64,000 bases of DNA from Diplonema papillatum (GCA_030068145.1 JAPJBO010000119.1:1-64000); one strand, 5' to 3'. Positions 43,266 to 55,639 are shown, numbered from the stretch's first letter. The notes: generated by a model from the sequence alone, not told the origin. Translations and numbers: made by a program.

Positions 43266-43800
43266 TTATTTGAATACGTCGTCCGAGGACGATCTCAAAG
43301 CGGACGAGGACGGTGATAATAGGCTGGTGATATCCAGCTCCATTCTTCGTTTGTTGCGCTTTCGCGCCGGCTGTCCTGCCGAAGCAGTCGCTCGAGGGGG
43401 CGATCCTGACATGGATGAGGATGAAGTCGAGGTGGCAGGGCTGGTGATATCCAGCTCCATTCTCGAAATGTTGCGCTTTCGCGCCGCGTGCTTTTTTCCG
43501 GGTTTTCCCGCCGGGTCATTCGGTGGTGTCGGGAGTCGGGCTCTTTTCTGCCCCTTCCTTGGTGGTGTCGCTCGGGCCGGCTCGGTCGGAGCGTGCTTTT
43601 TCGCCATCTTGGCCGCCTTTGGGGACGCTTGACGCGTCCTCTTCATGCGCGGTGGTGTCGTCGGCTTCTGTCGGCCCTTCTTCCGCGGCGTTGTTGGCTT
43701 CGGCTTAGCGGGGGCTGGCTTCGGGGGCGCTGGCACGTGGTGGCCCTTTTTGCAGCAGGCTGACGGCCGCCGTTCCGCTAGCGTGGTAAGCCGCGGCAGT
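43266..43800 (-). CDS. Basic Pro/Lys/Arg-rich ORF with internal repeat
   Basis: The open frame has no ATG at its 5' end. It begins ACCKKGHHVPAPPKPAPAKP, continues through Lys/Pro/Thr-rich sequence, and carries two copies of the segment ARKRN..RRMELDITS (DNA copies at about 43324-43370 and 43441-43487), ending SSDDVFK. It resembles the nucleic-acid-binding first ORF of LINEs, or a nuclear basic protein. It lies immediately 3' of the truncated RT of LINE-C, whose final residues (CKAGHHDCREHARGPCDDC) are also Cys/His-rich, so the two may be one rearranged LINE segment. Confidence 0.4.
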
Positions 43801-45845
43801 CGTCACACGGACCGCGGGCGTGTTCGCGGCAGTCATGGTGGCCGGCCTTGCAGCTCTCCATGTTCAGCGACATGCCGGTCAGCGCGCAGAACTCATCGAC
43901 TAAGTCCGCGCCCCGTTGCAGATCTGCCTCGGAGTGCTTCGCCAACAAATTCGCATCGTCTGCGTACGACTGCGTCGACACGCCTGGTGCCTCGACTTTT
44001 ACCGCCTTCATCAACACTGACAGCAGCGCGTTGATCAGGATGACCGAGATAGGGCACCCTTGCAGAATGCCGTTCGTCACCTGAAACTCCTTTCCGACCC
44101 CGAGGGGGAGCTTGAACCGCCTGACGAGGGTGTCGTAGATGGACTTCAGCGGTTTCAGAATCCGGGAGTGGAGCCCGAGGTCCTGCATGAGGCGGAGTGC
44201 GATTTCCCGCGGGACGCGGTCAAAGCACTTCGAGAAATCCAGAGATAGCCCGCACAGTGGCTCGCCGCTCAGCAAGGCGCGTTCGATCTCGAGCGTCATT
44301 GTAAACAACGGGTCCTCTCCCCGGTGGCCAGGTCGGAAACCGTGTTGACCCTCCTCGACCCAACTCTCCTGCCACACCGCAACATCCTTCAGACGCCGGC
44401 AGGCCCAGAGGCGGTACACGCAGGATGTCACCGTTATCGGTCGCATGTTGAGCGGTTGCCCGTCGTCGCCCTTCGGAATCATACTCACGAGAGCTGTTCG
44501 CATTGCCTGCGGCCAGATCCCCGTTCTCTCGACCAGGTTCAACAGCGTGGCCAGGGATTCAAGGTACAGGTCGGGGAGTGCCTTCAGCTCAGCCATCCTC
44601 CAGCCGTCGATCCCGCAAGCACCCTTGACGCCTTTCTTCGTTAGCAGCGCGCGTAGCTCTGTCCCCGTGATCTCGCCTACTTCCTGAGGGTGTCCATCGA
44701 TGTAGCGCTGGTACCGGCCAGCAAAAGGTGTGTAGGGCGGCTCGGGACCGTCCTTGTAGGCGCGGAAGACCGGATCCCATGCGTCCTGAAGCACTGCGTC
44801 CATTTCCTCTGCGTTTGCCGTGGTCCGCTCACCTTCCAGCGTGGTCGCTTCCTGCCTGTGTTGCCGTCGGCACCACGCTACGACACTCCGCCTGTTTTCG
44901 TCCGCTCGCTTTGTCGCTCCGGTGAAGTATTTTGCACGTCGAGCCTCCATGCTGGCCTTTCCGATCGCTCCGTTCCTCTCCCGGACTGCCTGCAACAGAC
45001 TGCTGCACTCCTGGAGACTGGGCAATTCGTCCCATGCCGTCATCGGCTTTCCGCGTAGTGCTGCGCACTCACTCGCGAGCTTCCTACAGTTCTTCCAGCA
45101 GTTCTGCATCTGACTCGGCGTCGACTGTGGTCCCCCTCGGTTCGTAAGGTGCCGGTGTAGCTGCTCTAGGCGATGGATGGTGTTGCGCAGTCGGAGTTGA
45201 ACACCCGAGGCTGCTCCTGTGCCGTCACTGGAACTTCTCGCTGTCGCCCTCGCACGCGTTGGTGCCAGCAGACGACCTCGTCCTGTGAAACGCCGACGTT
45301 CTGACGTCTGAACTTGGCTCAAGTCCAGCAGGTGCCTTTCCGCCGTTGCAGACCATTCTCGCCACGCCTCGTCGACGTCGCTGTTCCCCACTGCCTGGGC
45401 AAACCTCGACTGCTCTAGGAGTTGACGTGCCCGCGCTGAGTCTTCTTCCACCGTGGCCAATTGCTGTTGGAGCGGTCTGACCTGAATCGGCCGCGGCAAC
45501 CGGTACCGCCAAACCGTCTGGTCGAACGTCTCGAGATCGAAAGTGGCAGTCACGAGTCGGTGTCCAGGATCGTCGTAGTGCAGCTCGAGAACGCTTGCGC
45601 CGCGACCCGATTCATCATCAGGCGGTCGATGCGCGTGCCCGGGGTGCTACAGGTGGCGAAGGTGGCGTCGGGGGCCTGCCCTGTGCTGACTTCTTGTAGT
45701 CGCGCTGCGTCGGACCACCCGTTCCGCAGAGCCTTCCGGAGTGTCGGGGATCTCGCCTCGTCGGTGTTAAGATCCCCGGCGACTATGATTGGAACGTCGC
45801 CGAGGCTGTCCGCTGCGGCGAAGAGGACCCTCTCCAACAACCATG
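43778..45845 (-). mobile_element. LINE-C, APE endonuclease plus reverse transcriptase, truncated both sides
   Basis: The 5' end starts inside an exonuclease-endonuclease-phosphatase domain: DVPIIVAGDLNTDEARSP near 45790, TPGTRIDRLMMNRV near 45640, then, after one frame change near 45600, DPGHRLVTATFDL with the catalytic His. From 45553 to 43778 the frame is open through a coiled-coil linker. The RT follows with KGVKGACGIDGWRM, PITVTSCVYRLWACRRLKDV, LDFSKCFDRVP, GILQGCPISVILINALL and the catalytic SYADD near 43960. It breaks off after LTGMSLNM, just where LINE-A continues into its thumb. Same family as LINE-A. Confidence 0.88.
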
Positions 45846-46452
45846 TTGAGCAGGGGTTGCCATGTAGCCCCTACCGGTCTAAGCCTTCATTGTAACTTCC
45901 ATAAGTACCCCCGTTGGGAACGGTGCTTCTCCAACTGCAGAGGGCACGCCCCTTTGGAGGCACAGACAGGAGAGCAGTAGCCGCGGACGTTGCGATAACC
46001 CTGCCAGGCCTAGGCAAACGTCTAAGACTCGCGGCAGTGGTGTCGCACACGGGAGAGAATAATGCAGGCCACTACATAGTCCGACGGTCCGTTAGTCATC
46101 AGCGACATCGGGCGGGAAAAAGTAAATAAAAAGAACGGGGAAAAATGGGTGTGTGGGTGGATAAGCTCGTGGTAGGTTGTTCGGATATAAGTAAAACCTC
46201 AAACTACGCCTAGCACAGGGCCAGGCGGCATATACGTGCCTTCATCCTCTCATGTTAGTGTGCATTCACTCGTACAGACACTTCGAGTTTTCCCCGTTAG
46301 TCAGGGTAAACGGGTGCGGAGTGAAACATAGACCAGCCAGCAATCAAGAAGGGGAGGAAAAAAGGAACCCCCTGGGGAGAAAAAAAGGGGGGGAGGGGGA
46401 GTTGGGGGTTTGAGGGTTGTCCTCGGGGTACGGGGGGGTGGTTGGCTTTGTC
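45846..46452. other. No gene seen
   Basis: Unique sequence upstream of LINE-C, ending with the A/G-rich motif at 46349-46393 (AGGGGAGGAAAAAAGGAA ... GGGGAGAAAAAAAGGGGGGG in two parts) that also occurs at 41317-41363. Confidence 0.5.
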
Positions 46453-48891
46453 TCATTCTTCCGTGGCCGCCACTAACTTTGGCGGTTGCCCAAGTTGCAG
46501 TGTCGCAATCAACCTCTGCAAGCAAGGCAGTCCGTCGTTCTTTTCACTCTTTCGCCTTCGCTGCCCAGGGACTGCAACTTCAGCGTCAAGTCGCATTAGC
46601 CGTGCTTGCAAATCCACGGGTGAGAGGTGAACTCATCTACAGAGTCTCCTCAAGAACCGGTAGATGCTAGTCGTAAGCAGCTTGGCCCGCGAATAGCAAC
46701 TGCGAGTCGAAGGGGGAAATGATACCGGTTGCGGAGCATCGTTCGAGTCTCCGTCAAAAGGCTGCACAGCGGAAAAGACAGGTGTCGCAATGTTCGCAAA
46801 GCGATGGTGTAAGACGATGCCCAACAACACGTGGCGATCGCGTGCTCCGTCCATCAATTCTAAGCTATCGACGACCTCGGCTAAGGACAAGTCCCGTAGC
46901 ATCTGCACGACTACTGTCGCTTTGTCATGGAGGGTGGCACTGTCAAAGAGTGCATCGACGGCCGAATGAGGTACGTGGCTGGGGGACAGGACTCCGCAAA
47001 CACATGCCCACACATGAATCGCTGTAGCCGAACCTCCGAATGATTCCAGTGGTTGGACGTTGCGGGTGTTGTAGCAGCGATGCTTTTTCGCAACGGTATT
47101 GACCCATCGCAGAAGGCCTTCAGGGTCCCCTACAAAATTGAGTGTCGTGAAGCTGGCATCACCGGCTACAAAAGGTGCGTAGAACGGCTTCCACGCACCA
47201 TCCAAGCGCGCCTTCTCATAGCTGGGAAGCTGCAGAGATTCTACGGTGCGGCACGCCTGCTTCGCGAAATTGGCGTAGCGCAGATCGCTGTCCCTCGTCT
47301 GTTTGGCTTTTTGGGCCACTGCTTCGACGACGGCTGCTTTCAAATCGCGCACCTGCGCCTCAGTTTCCTGCAACTGCCTCGCGCAGTCGTCTTTTTCCGC
47401 GTTCAGCGATGCTACCGTATCTTCCGACTTCTTCAGGTCGTCGCGCAACTTCAGGAGCTCCAAGTTCCTGTCACGACGCACCTGTCGTTCATTTTGAAAT
47501 TTGCGATGTCTCGCCGAACTGCCTGCTCTTGACAACAACTCATTCGTCGCGTAAAAAAAAGATCGATGGAAGGTTTCAGGAACATTTCCGGGGTTGGGGC
47601 TTGCTCTGGTGACGAACTAACAGACGAAGAACCCTGCAAACCTTGCAAATAGGTGCCCAGCCGTGAAAATACATGGGCGTTCAAAACATAAAATAGCCGC
47701 CAGGTTGATCCAAGAAATGAAGCTTGGAAGTGAGTCACGCCGCAAAGGGAAGGTGTTTTTATTATTTGGTGAAAACCTGTCGATCTGCTGGCGGATTGCA
47801 GCGCTCCGCGAGCCCAGTTCAGGGACGGAAACGGTGCACTGTTGAAGCCAAATTGAGTGCACTTTGGATTCCCAGACATATGAACAGACCTCTTCAACGA
47901 GTTCATCCATGCGTCGCTGGCGACTCTGCAAAGTCTTTAACTCGGCTGTGAGAGTCTCTATCGAGTGATCGGTGCCCTGCTTCTCGAGTCGGCGTTTCTT
48001 GACGTTTCGCCACGCGCGGAAGAGGCACCGCTTGTACAGACGTTGCCATGCCTGAATGATCCTGTTCAGCGCCTTGCACAGTTTTTCGCGCTCACGGCTA
48101 GCCTGCTCGTACGACGTTACCGCCTGCCCGAGCTTCCGCGACACGTCGCGGAGTGATTGGAAGTAGCTTTTCCCGCTGAACGCGAGAAGTTGCCGCCGCA
48201 CAATTTCTTCGGTGCTGTATACTCCGTGGTCACCGTGGCTGCCGTGATCGCACCGCTCGCCGCTGCCCATTTTGGCTGGCTGGTCGGGGTCGGTTGCCGC
48301 CGCTGTACTCATGGGTTCACTGCGTGCGCCGGTATTGATTTCGCGCGCTTCGTTTGAATCGCCGTGGATGAGGAGCCTCATCAGGGCATCGTCATCGTTG
48401 CGACGGGAGAATGCGTCTTTGAAGAAGATGGCTTGCAGCACAATCCGGTACGCGGGCTGCGCGACATCCGAAAAAGGCGGGTACATAGTGCTGAGGAGCA
48501 ATAGACACTGGTGGACGATGGTGCACCCGGCGGATACGAGTGGCATGTTGGGAACGGCGAGCGACTGAGTCTCGCGAATGGCTGTTTGGAAGATGGTGGA
48601 GAGCCGCTGTAAAACGAGCATCGGCTGTTGATCGGCTTTGAAGCGGTCCACCCACTTACCCACTCGAATCAGACGACTGTCCAGAGAGTCGTCCGAGAGC
48701 TGCCCAATGCACTTCTGCAGTGCTGCCGACAGTTTGTCGAATCCGTTCGTCACGAGGCAGCCGACGCCTGTCGGGCTCTCAGCTGTTGTCATGCAATACG
48801 GGACTTCCTTCCTGTCCTGCTCTGATCTCTCTTCTCCTTCATTCAGATCTTCAGGAGCACGCGGCGAGTCTGTACCTGATACCTCCCGCAT
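46453..48891 (-). CDS. Cytoskeleton-like protein: helical N-terminus, coiled coil, CH-like domain
   Basis: Exon 1 is 48891 (ATG, MREVSGTDSPRAPED) to 47777. Exon 2 starts at 47518, with donor GACAG|GTTTTC, acceptor CAGGCAG|TTCGG, a 258-nt intron and phase 2 kept. The frame reads to a stop at 46633. An open frame downstream (VDLQARLMRLDAEVAV ... LVAATEE, stop at 46453) looks like a further 3' exon, but I could not fit its splice site. Exon 1 is helical and ends with AWQRLYKRCLFRAWRNVKKR, an Sfi1/IQ-like repeat, and a coiled coil. Exon 2 continues the coiled coil (DLKKSEDTVASLNAEKDDCA). It then gives GLLRWVNTVAKKH ... NVQPLESFGGSATAIHVWAC, resembling a calponin-homology domain of the fimbrin type that binds actin. 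This suggests a cytoskeletal or centrin-associated linker. The family assignment is tentative. Confidence 0.6.
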
Positions 48892-48960
48892 TGGCTTCAA
48901 AGGAACGCCACTGAACCGACGGGGAATCACGTTGCCTGTAGTCGTTCAGTACGTTTGAAA

Positions 48961-49050
48961 CGTTAGTCTAAACGTGAGTCTAAACATGAGTCTAAACGTG
49001 AGTCTAAACGTGCGTCTAAACGTGAGTCTAAACGTGAGTCTAAACGTGAG
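48961..49050. repeat. 12-bp tandem repeat (GTCTAAACGTGA)n
   Basis: About seven copies with one or two variants (ACATGA, ACGTGC), lying 70-160 bp upstream of the start of the cytoskeleton-like gene. Confidence 0.9.
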
Positions 49051-49110
49051 TTTCAGCAACCCCCAGAAAACGGTGGTGGCTATGCTGAAGCTGTCTAGCT
49101 GTGTGAGATA

Positions 49111-49455
49111 TTAGGCAAGCATACCGGCAGACGTAACCCGAACGATTGCATAGTCCAACGGTGTAACGGTGGGAGGCTTCGTATAACCTTGGGATGTCGT
49201 CGTACTTCCGAAGTCGACTCGGGCCAGGTGGGATGGCGCCTTGCCCGACGGTGTGTCACGCTGGTGCCCGCCCATCTCGCCTTGTCGAAGGGCTTTTGCC
49301 GTGGAGACTATAGTCGTCGCCTTCACAACGCTCTGCCTATTGTTCTGCCCAACCAATGCCCACACAGATGGTTTCGGCCTCTTGAGCTTGGGCGGCTCTC
49401 GTGTTGGCATCTTCTCGACACGACCAACACGGAGTACTCGCAAGCCTGGTTCCAT
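49111..49455 (-). CDS. Unrecognised ORF (114 aa)
   Basis: ATG at 49455. The frame is Lys/Arg/Pro-rich at first (REPPKLKRPKPSVWALVGQN) and ends TPLDYAIVRVTSAGMLA. It lies upstream of, and on the same strand as, the cytoskeleton-like gene. No domain. Could be a small gene or chance. Confidence 0.3.
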   Translation of the reverse strand: MEPGLRVLRVGRVEKMPTREPPKLKRPKPSVWALVGQNNRQSVVKATTIVSTAKALRQGEMGGHQRDTPSGKAPSHLARVDFGSTTTSQGYTKPPTVTPLDYAIVRVTSAGMLA

Positions 49456-50035
49456 TGTCAGCTCCGGGCCACAGGGCGCATTGCCTAGTTGCCAAAGAGA
49501 ACCCTTCCTGTAACAAATAAGCTTCGGACTTTCAAGTAACTAAAACCACGAATATAAGACCCAGAAACACCGACGTTGGGACTCCCAGTGCATTCAGCTT
49601 GGAATGTGAACACCGCCATTTGAGATTATCGAGGATGTGCCAGCAACTCACTAGAGCGGAGTGCTTGCCCCGTTTTCTTCTGCGATTGCTTCGCTCTAGT
49701 GATTTACGTTCTTGCCTTTTGAATACCAGTTTTTCTATTTGCCAGTCTTTGATTGCATTTCATGTGACTCTGCGGATACTCTGCATTCCAACCTCAACCT
49801 ATCACAAGCCCAACACGCTACACCGCGGACTACCAGGCCCATCCCTATCTGTTGGACCACAGGGGAATTGCCTGGCGCTGACTTTCGAAGGGAAGCCGGC
49901 TTAGCTACTCTCAGAACACGAAGTCTGAAATGGTCAAGCCTCCGTTTGACAATTTGAATCGCGGAGTCGTTGCAGTCGAATCCGTTTCTGGAACATAGGG
50001 GCGGTATTCTCCGTCGGTGCGCAACAGAGGGAACT

Positions 50036-50389
50036 TCATAAACCGCAGTTTGCCTGCATCAGAGCTCCCTCCTGGGTGACGTGACTGGCGGGGCCGGCGC
50101 TCGCCTGTCCGCGTTCCGGAGTGGTGCTTTTCTTCTGCATCTTTGGGTGATCTTCGGGGTGTGGTTGGCCTCTGCACCGTGTCGCAGTGGTCGCTGCCGG
50201 TCTCGCCACTTTGCTGCGGCGTCTTGGTGGCGCTGGTCCCCCTGGTCTTCTGGTCTTCGAGTCAGTTCCGGGTGTGGCAGGAGCTGGCGAGCCCTCGCGT
50301 ATCGTGCGGCGCTGTTGCTCGCGTCGTTGCAATGCTTGGTAATGTCGGGGTCCAGACACCCGCGGTGCGACCCCATATTCTGCAACCAT
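50036..50389 (-). CDS. Basic Arg/Pro-rich ORF (117 aa)
   Basis: ATG at 50389. Reads MVAEYGVAPRVSGPRHYQAL then QRREQQRRTIREGSPAPATP. GC-rich compared with its surroundings, with a strong positive charge throughout. A second minus frame (50385-50059) is equally open, so the coding frame is uncertain. It may be a relic of a retroelement's first ORF, as the repeat at 50598-50660 next to it is also transposon-like. Confidence 0.3.
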   Translation of the reverse strand: MVAEYGVAPRVSGPRHYQALQRREQQRRTIREGSPAPATPGTDSKTRRPGGPAPPRRRSKVARPAATTATRCRGQPHPEDHPKMQKKSTTPERGQASAGPASHVTQEGALMQANCGL

Positions 50390-50597
50390 CCTGCGCAGGA
50401 TTTGACTGCTAGCCCGCCCCTCTTGAGTTGAAGTGTTGTGGTGAGCTTCGCAGCGCGATGCCGGTAATTTGCTTCGTTTGCAAGGCGTGCACTTCAGTTT
50501 TCTGGTGCGCTTTGCACACCCTCGTCCCGTTCCTGCTCGTGCCGTGATAAACGGTGGCAGGCAATGCGGTGCGATTCCATCGGGATAGAGGTGGATA

Positions 50598-50660
50598 GTT
50601 TGGGTTGGAATGCAAAGAATCTGTGGCGATAATGGTTATCTCTTCGCACGTGATGTGTCA
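50598..50660. repeat. Dispersed repeat shared with 36462-36545
   Basis: TTTGGGTTGGAATGCAAAGA onward. The copy lacks about 16 internal bp relative to the one in the MULE remnant. Confidence 0.75.
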
Positions 50661-53600
50661 TGCTTTCGCCTCTTGAGCTCGTCTTGGTCGTCGCGCTCAG
50701 GCCTTCTTCTTCGATTGCTCGTCCAGGTGGATAGAGGTGGACCGGCTTACTTTTGAGCCCGGACCCAGCTGTGGAATCTCCAAAAGCACTATTCACTTTC
50801 AAACCAAAGGTGCAGGAATCTGGCGCCAGGGCGGGGAATTGCAGAGACAAGGTTTTCTGCGGTAAAGGGCCACGGGAAGAAGGGAGGGCGGGAAGACAAG
50901 AATTGGAAGAAACGGGCGAAATCGGTGGGGATCGGGAAACAAAAAAGTGGGAAATGCTTTTAAAGGAGCGAAACGAGAGAAGATAGAAGAAAACAATAGA
51001 AGTAGAATGTAATGGCAAGAAAAGCCACATAAAAAGATCAAACTCGCGAATCCTATATATATATACATATATATATATATATCAGCACCATGGGTGGCTC
51101 AAACGCACTAAACCAACAATGAATACATGTTGATTATCCTTAAACTGCCATTTCGTCTTTGGGACAATTTAACAGTCCGTCTCTCCGTTCATAGTTTTGG
51201 AAAACGCAAATCCGGGATCGGATCGACTTTCCGTGGCGGTGGAAGAAAGAAGAATAACGGGAGAACGGACGCCGATGAAGAAAAAAAGGAGTGACAGAGA
51301 ATTTTAAAAAAAGAAGGGAGAAGGTATTTGCGGGGAAAAAGAGAACGAAAAAATGCTGAGTGGGGGGGTGAGTGGGAAGAGAAAGCATGGTGGAAGAAAG
51401 AAAGAAATTAGACGGGAAGAAAAGAGATGGGGGGAGATGGAGCATTTGCGGGAGAACCAAAGTGAGGAAGGGTACTGTTGCAAGGGTGGGGAAGTGAACA
51501 TTTTGTCCGGAAGCTCAGAACAGAGGAGATCAGAGAGCCCGCCCACGTGTACGCCTGGTCTACTCGAGACGTCTTGTGTTCCAACGCACATTTGCGTCGC
51601 ACGAAAGAGGAATGAGTTCTTCCAACTGAGCTCCCCCTCTCTCTCCCTCTAAATGAAACATCAATACCAAAGAAGCTCTGCAAGAGTCAGCAGCTGCATT
51701 GTGGCGAATGTCAATGCAAGACAGAAACAGAAAAGAGAGAGAGAGAGAGCTTCAACAATACTCTCGTTTCATTCACGCAAAGAAGGGGAGAAGAAATGCG
51801 TAGTTTTGTTTTGTTCTTTTACTTGTGAAAGAGAGAGTCGGAAGAATGATTTTCTCATGGTAAAGTCAAACTAACTCAATGAAACACGGTCAGACAGACA
51901 AGAACAGGAAGATAGAAAGACCCGTGTATTTACCTGGCAGCAGCTCCGAAGTTTGAAGCACGAATGCAAGCGGGTTTAGCGCCCGTCCCTTTCAAGGCAC
52001 CTGGCTGCACGTATTTCATAGAGTGTTTTCCCTCGCGCGTGTTGCACAAATCAAAAAAGAGAGAAAGCATCTAATATGGAGGGCGGCGAGGGGATGGGGG
52101 TGCGTTTCCGGAGCGCGGGTCTAACACTGATAGAACGAAAGTCAGTTTTGTTCTTCGCGTGTACAGGGAATAACCCTCTCTCTGGGTCGCCTGTATGTCA
52201 CTTTGGTTGGTTTCGTTTAACGTTCTCTCATGTGCAGCCATTGTTCCGGAAACGGGTTCCTTCAGTACGACGGTACTACTAAAAAAAAACCAGAATGTTC
52301 TGTTTATTAGTGGTTCTTGACCACACACAAACACGATGCGCACTGCCGCGAGGTTGAAGTGCCCTTCACTTTGTGAACGGGGTAGCATCAGCGGGAGGAC
52401 TGGCCCTCGGTTTCTCTGTTTCGGGTGTGAACTCTGGGCTCTGCCTTGGTACGCCGCTATCGGAAACCGATAGCGTGCCCAACGGCATCGTGTATCCCCA
52501 GACGTACGCGCCAGCAGAGCACCGGTGGCCACGCCCGCGGCTTGCTGAGCAGGCTCGCTTTCGTTGCCTGGACTCCGCCCTTTGAAATTTCCTTTTTCCT
52601 TTTTCCTCGTCTAACTTGCCCCCTCCGTCTGTGCTGGTTCCACTTCTCCCCCCGATGACGAATCTCTGCGTTACGCAAGAGACGGGGGACCGTGCAGAAC
52701 CAACATTTGGAGGTGAGTTGACGATTTAGGCTCGGAAAAAAAAAAGAAAACAGATTCGAGCGGAGGTGGGAAACTGGTGGGGAGGAAAGAGAGATGAGAG
52801 ATGTTTTCAAATGCAAGCGCGCAGTGCAACTATAGCGTGATACCGTGCGCGTGGATTCAACTGCGTTAGGCGGCTTCAACAATGTCAATGTCGCATAAGA
52901 TGAAATTGGCCCCAGTACCCCTGCCAAGAAATGGCATAATGCGAATGGAAACGGCCTGGCTGTTGGTCTCTGCTTTCCACACATGGTTCTTCTCTAATCC
53001 GGGTGTGAAACGGAACGAAAAGGGGTGACCATGACATGAGGGAGAACAGACGATACCCGACCGTCATGTTCGCGATACGTGCGGGGTGACAGAAAACCTG
53101 AAGCTCCGAGTGGAAGCGGTGTCTGGCGGGATCAACTTTCTTTTTGCTTTCTTAGAATTATTTTGATGTTGTTTGAAGCGCTGAGCAGCATCGTGGGACG
53201 GATTTGAAAAGTAACTTCAGACTGTGTCTTCTTCAGACCCCTATTTTTCTTTGAAGTGTGTGGTTTCTTTTGAGATGCTATCTCTCGGAACCTGATGGAA
53301 AGAAGATGAGGGTCGATACAGGGGGGTTAGCTGGGAATGAGGGGAAAGGAAATGGAAGAGAGGAAGGATACTTTTGTTGTGTTGAGGGCGAAGAGGCAGG
53401 GGAGGGTCTTGTCGAGTTTGTGATACGGATTTGGCATACGGGCATTTTCGAAAAAGCAAAAAGGAGGCAAAAGTAAAAAGAAAATGAGAGGGACCACAAA
53501 AGAAAACATTGTGAAAGAAATGTCGGGGGATCATAAAAACAAAATAAAAACGTGCCGTGTGCCATTCACCGATCTACGTACAGGAAGAAGCTCTGAAGAA

Positions 53601-55600
53601 AAGGTAAAAAGATTATCGGAGCCAGAAGAAGAAGCAGGAGCAACCCGCTCGTTGTTTTCGTGAAATGGGCGTTCATCCTTTGCGTAAGGAGAGAGGGAGG
53701 GGAAGGCGGCGACAGGTGCGGCCCTCCCCCTGACTCCACCAATGGCGCCCGCTACCTGCGTTTTCACATCTGAAAAACGAGAGCGGTCTCGGGGGGGAAA
53801 AATGGGCAAAAAAAAAACGCGACGACGGAAGACGCTTACGGAGAACGAGCTGGCTGTGCGGGGCTGTTTGATGCAACCCCGATGGCTCCACCCGGCAGAA
53901 AAATAAACGTTGCTTTACTCGCTTGCCTCTTCTCTTGGTATGAGCCAGTTGCACCTTGCGGCACTTGGTTGGCTTCAACACCTGCAAGGATACAGGGACC
54001 CCACCCTTTATCCCGCAATCAGCCGGCGCAGACACTTCATGAACACTCGTGTATGTTTCTTTCTTTCGTTCTTTACTTTTCCCTCATTATTCTTCTTCTT
54101 ACTTTTCCTTTTGTTCTTCGATTGCGAATGTTCGCCGGTGTTCATACACAATATACATTCGTGGGAAGGAATCGCACGTCGTCTGCAAGCAACAGCAGAA
54201 ATGAAACTGATGCCTATGTTGCACAGTCGTGTTCTTGGTATTTGCTGCATCGAGTTGGAAGGTTTGGCTTCCCTCGTTGCTGATTCTGGACGGTGCGCGT
54301 TGCTTGTTCTTCCCTTTGCTCCTATCCCTTTCTTTGTCTGTTCGCCGCTTTACCGCTGTTTGCAACCTCGTTCTTCGTATCTTTCGCCGGGTCTTTCTTT
54401 CGTTCTCTTGTCAGCCGTCTGTATGTGCAGGTGGTAACCAGTGTTCCCCCCACCTGTGCACTTCCATCGTTTCCGTTGATTTTTTTTGAAGGGGGTCCAT
54501 TTTCGACTTTGCTTTTTTTTTTTTCTTCTTCTTGTTATGTTTAGTCTCCCATTTTCTTGTGGTCTCTTCCTTGACTTCTTCCTTTTTTTTTTTTGCACGG
54601 CCCTCCCGGGCCCCATTCGCGAGCTACCGTCGCGTTTCTCGGGGGTGGTGAGATCCGCCCTCGATGGCAAAGAAAACGAATTCTCTTCGCATATCCCCCC
54701 TTTCGTTGTGTCCATTTCTTCTTCCCGAAGGACTCCTTCTTTTCTGAGCACCGAGCGCCCGGCCGGCACAGCGTGTGTGTTTTCGCTTGGAGAGGTTAAG
54801 GGGGATGGGGGATGGGGGGTGCACCTATAATTGCCCTTTGGCCGAGATTCCGAGAGCATTCGTCGGAACAAATCGGCGGGCTTTCTTCAAGGCGCGGGGT
54901 CGCAAGCGAAAAACATGGATCGCTTATTTGCAGGCTCGGTTCGACAATCGTGCTTTCCTTCTCAGCAACAGCGACGCATTGCGCGCCCGCCTGTTGTTTC
55001 TTTGCTGAGAAATAGGAATAAAAAACCGTGTTCCAGCAGGTACTGCACACAAATGTGTCACTTATCATTAATTTCAAAATCCTTGACAGAAGTACTCGTT
55101 CTGCCACGAAAGCTGAACTTAACTTGACTGGACCAAAAGAAGTTGTGCAGATCTGCGGAGACACCACAGTTGTCGCTTCCCCCGGTACAAGATCCCAGCG
55201 ATCAGAAGGGGGCATTTTGAGAGGGTGGTGGGTGGGGGGTTTCGTCCCGTGCTTCTTCGTGAAGCAACAATCTGAGCTGGTCCGTACCGAGGGGGGATGC
55301 GTCTGACGGAAACACAACCGGGCGTGCCCGAGTCCTTCAATTCTCTAATACCCGCCTTAAGTCCCACCCTAAAAGTCGTCCATTTGGACTCTCTTCTTCT
55401 TCCTTCACTATTCCTGTTTTTCCTCTCTCTCTTTTCTCCCTGGTGCTGTCTGTTCCCGAATTTCGCCAGGCAAATGAGGCGAACATCGCCTGCCACACCC
55501 GTTGGTCGTCGCTGCGTATGGTATAGAGTGAAACTTCTCTCAGTTTCAGAAATCACAAAAAGAAAAAAAAGACCAATGCGCGACGGTGTTTTTTTGCGTT
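50661..55600. other. Long gene-poor region of purine- and pyrimidine-rich tracts
   Basis: Strand-asymmetric GA-rich (50850-51000, 51240-51500, 53330-53500) and CT-rich (54060-54130, 54430-54600, 55380-55440) tracts give many long frames without domains. A TA microsatellite lies at 51053-51083 and a GA run at 51740-51752. I can support no gene, although unannotated UTRs or introns are possible. Confidence 0.45.
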
Positions 55601-55639
55601 CCTGGATCTTTCTGCCAACTGCGTGGGCTCTCCACGCTG

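Noticed and set aside
41699-45845. One DIRS-like retroelement combining the recombinase with the neighbouring reverse transcriptase
   Set aside because: The RT is clearly LINE type with an APE endonuclease, and the gene order and RT class do not fit DIRS elements.
48961-49050. Telomere-like repeat in the 12-bp GTCTAAACGTGA array
   Set aside because: The unit is not a TTTAGGG- or TTAGGG-type sequence and the array is short and internal.
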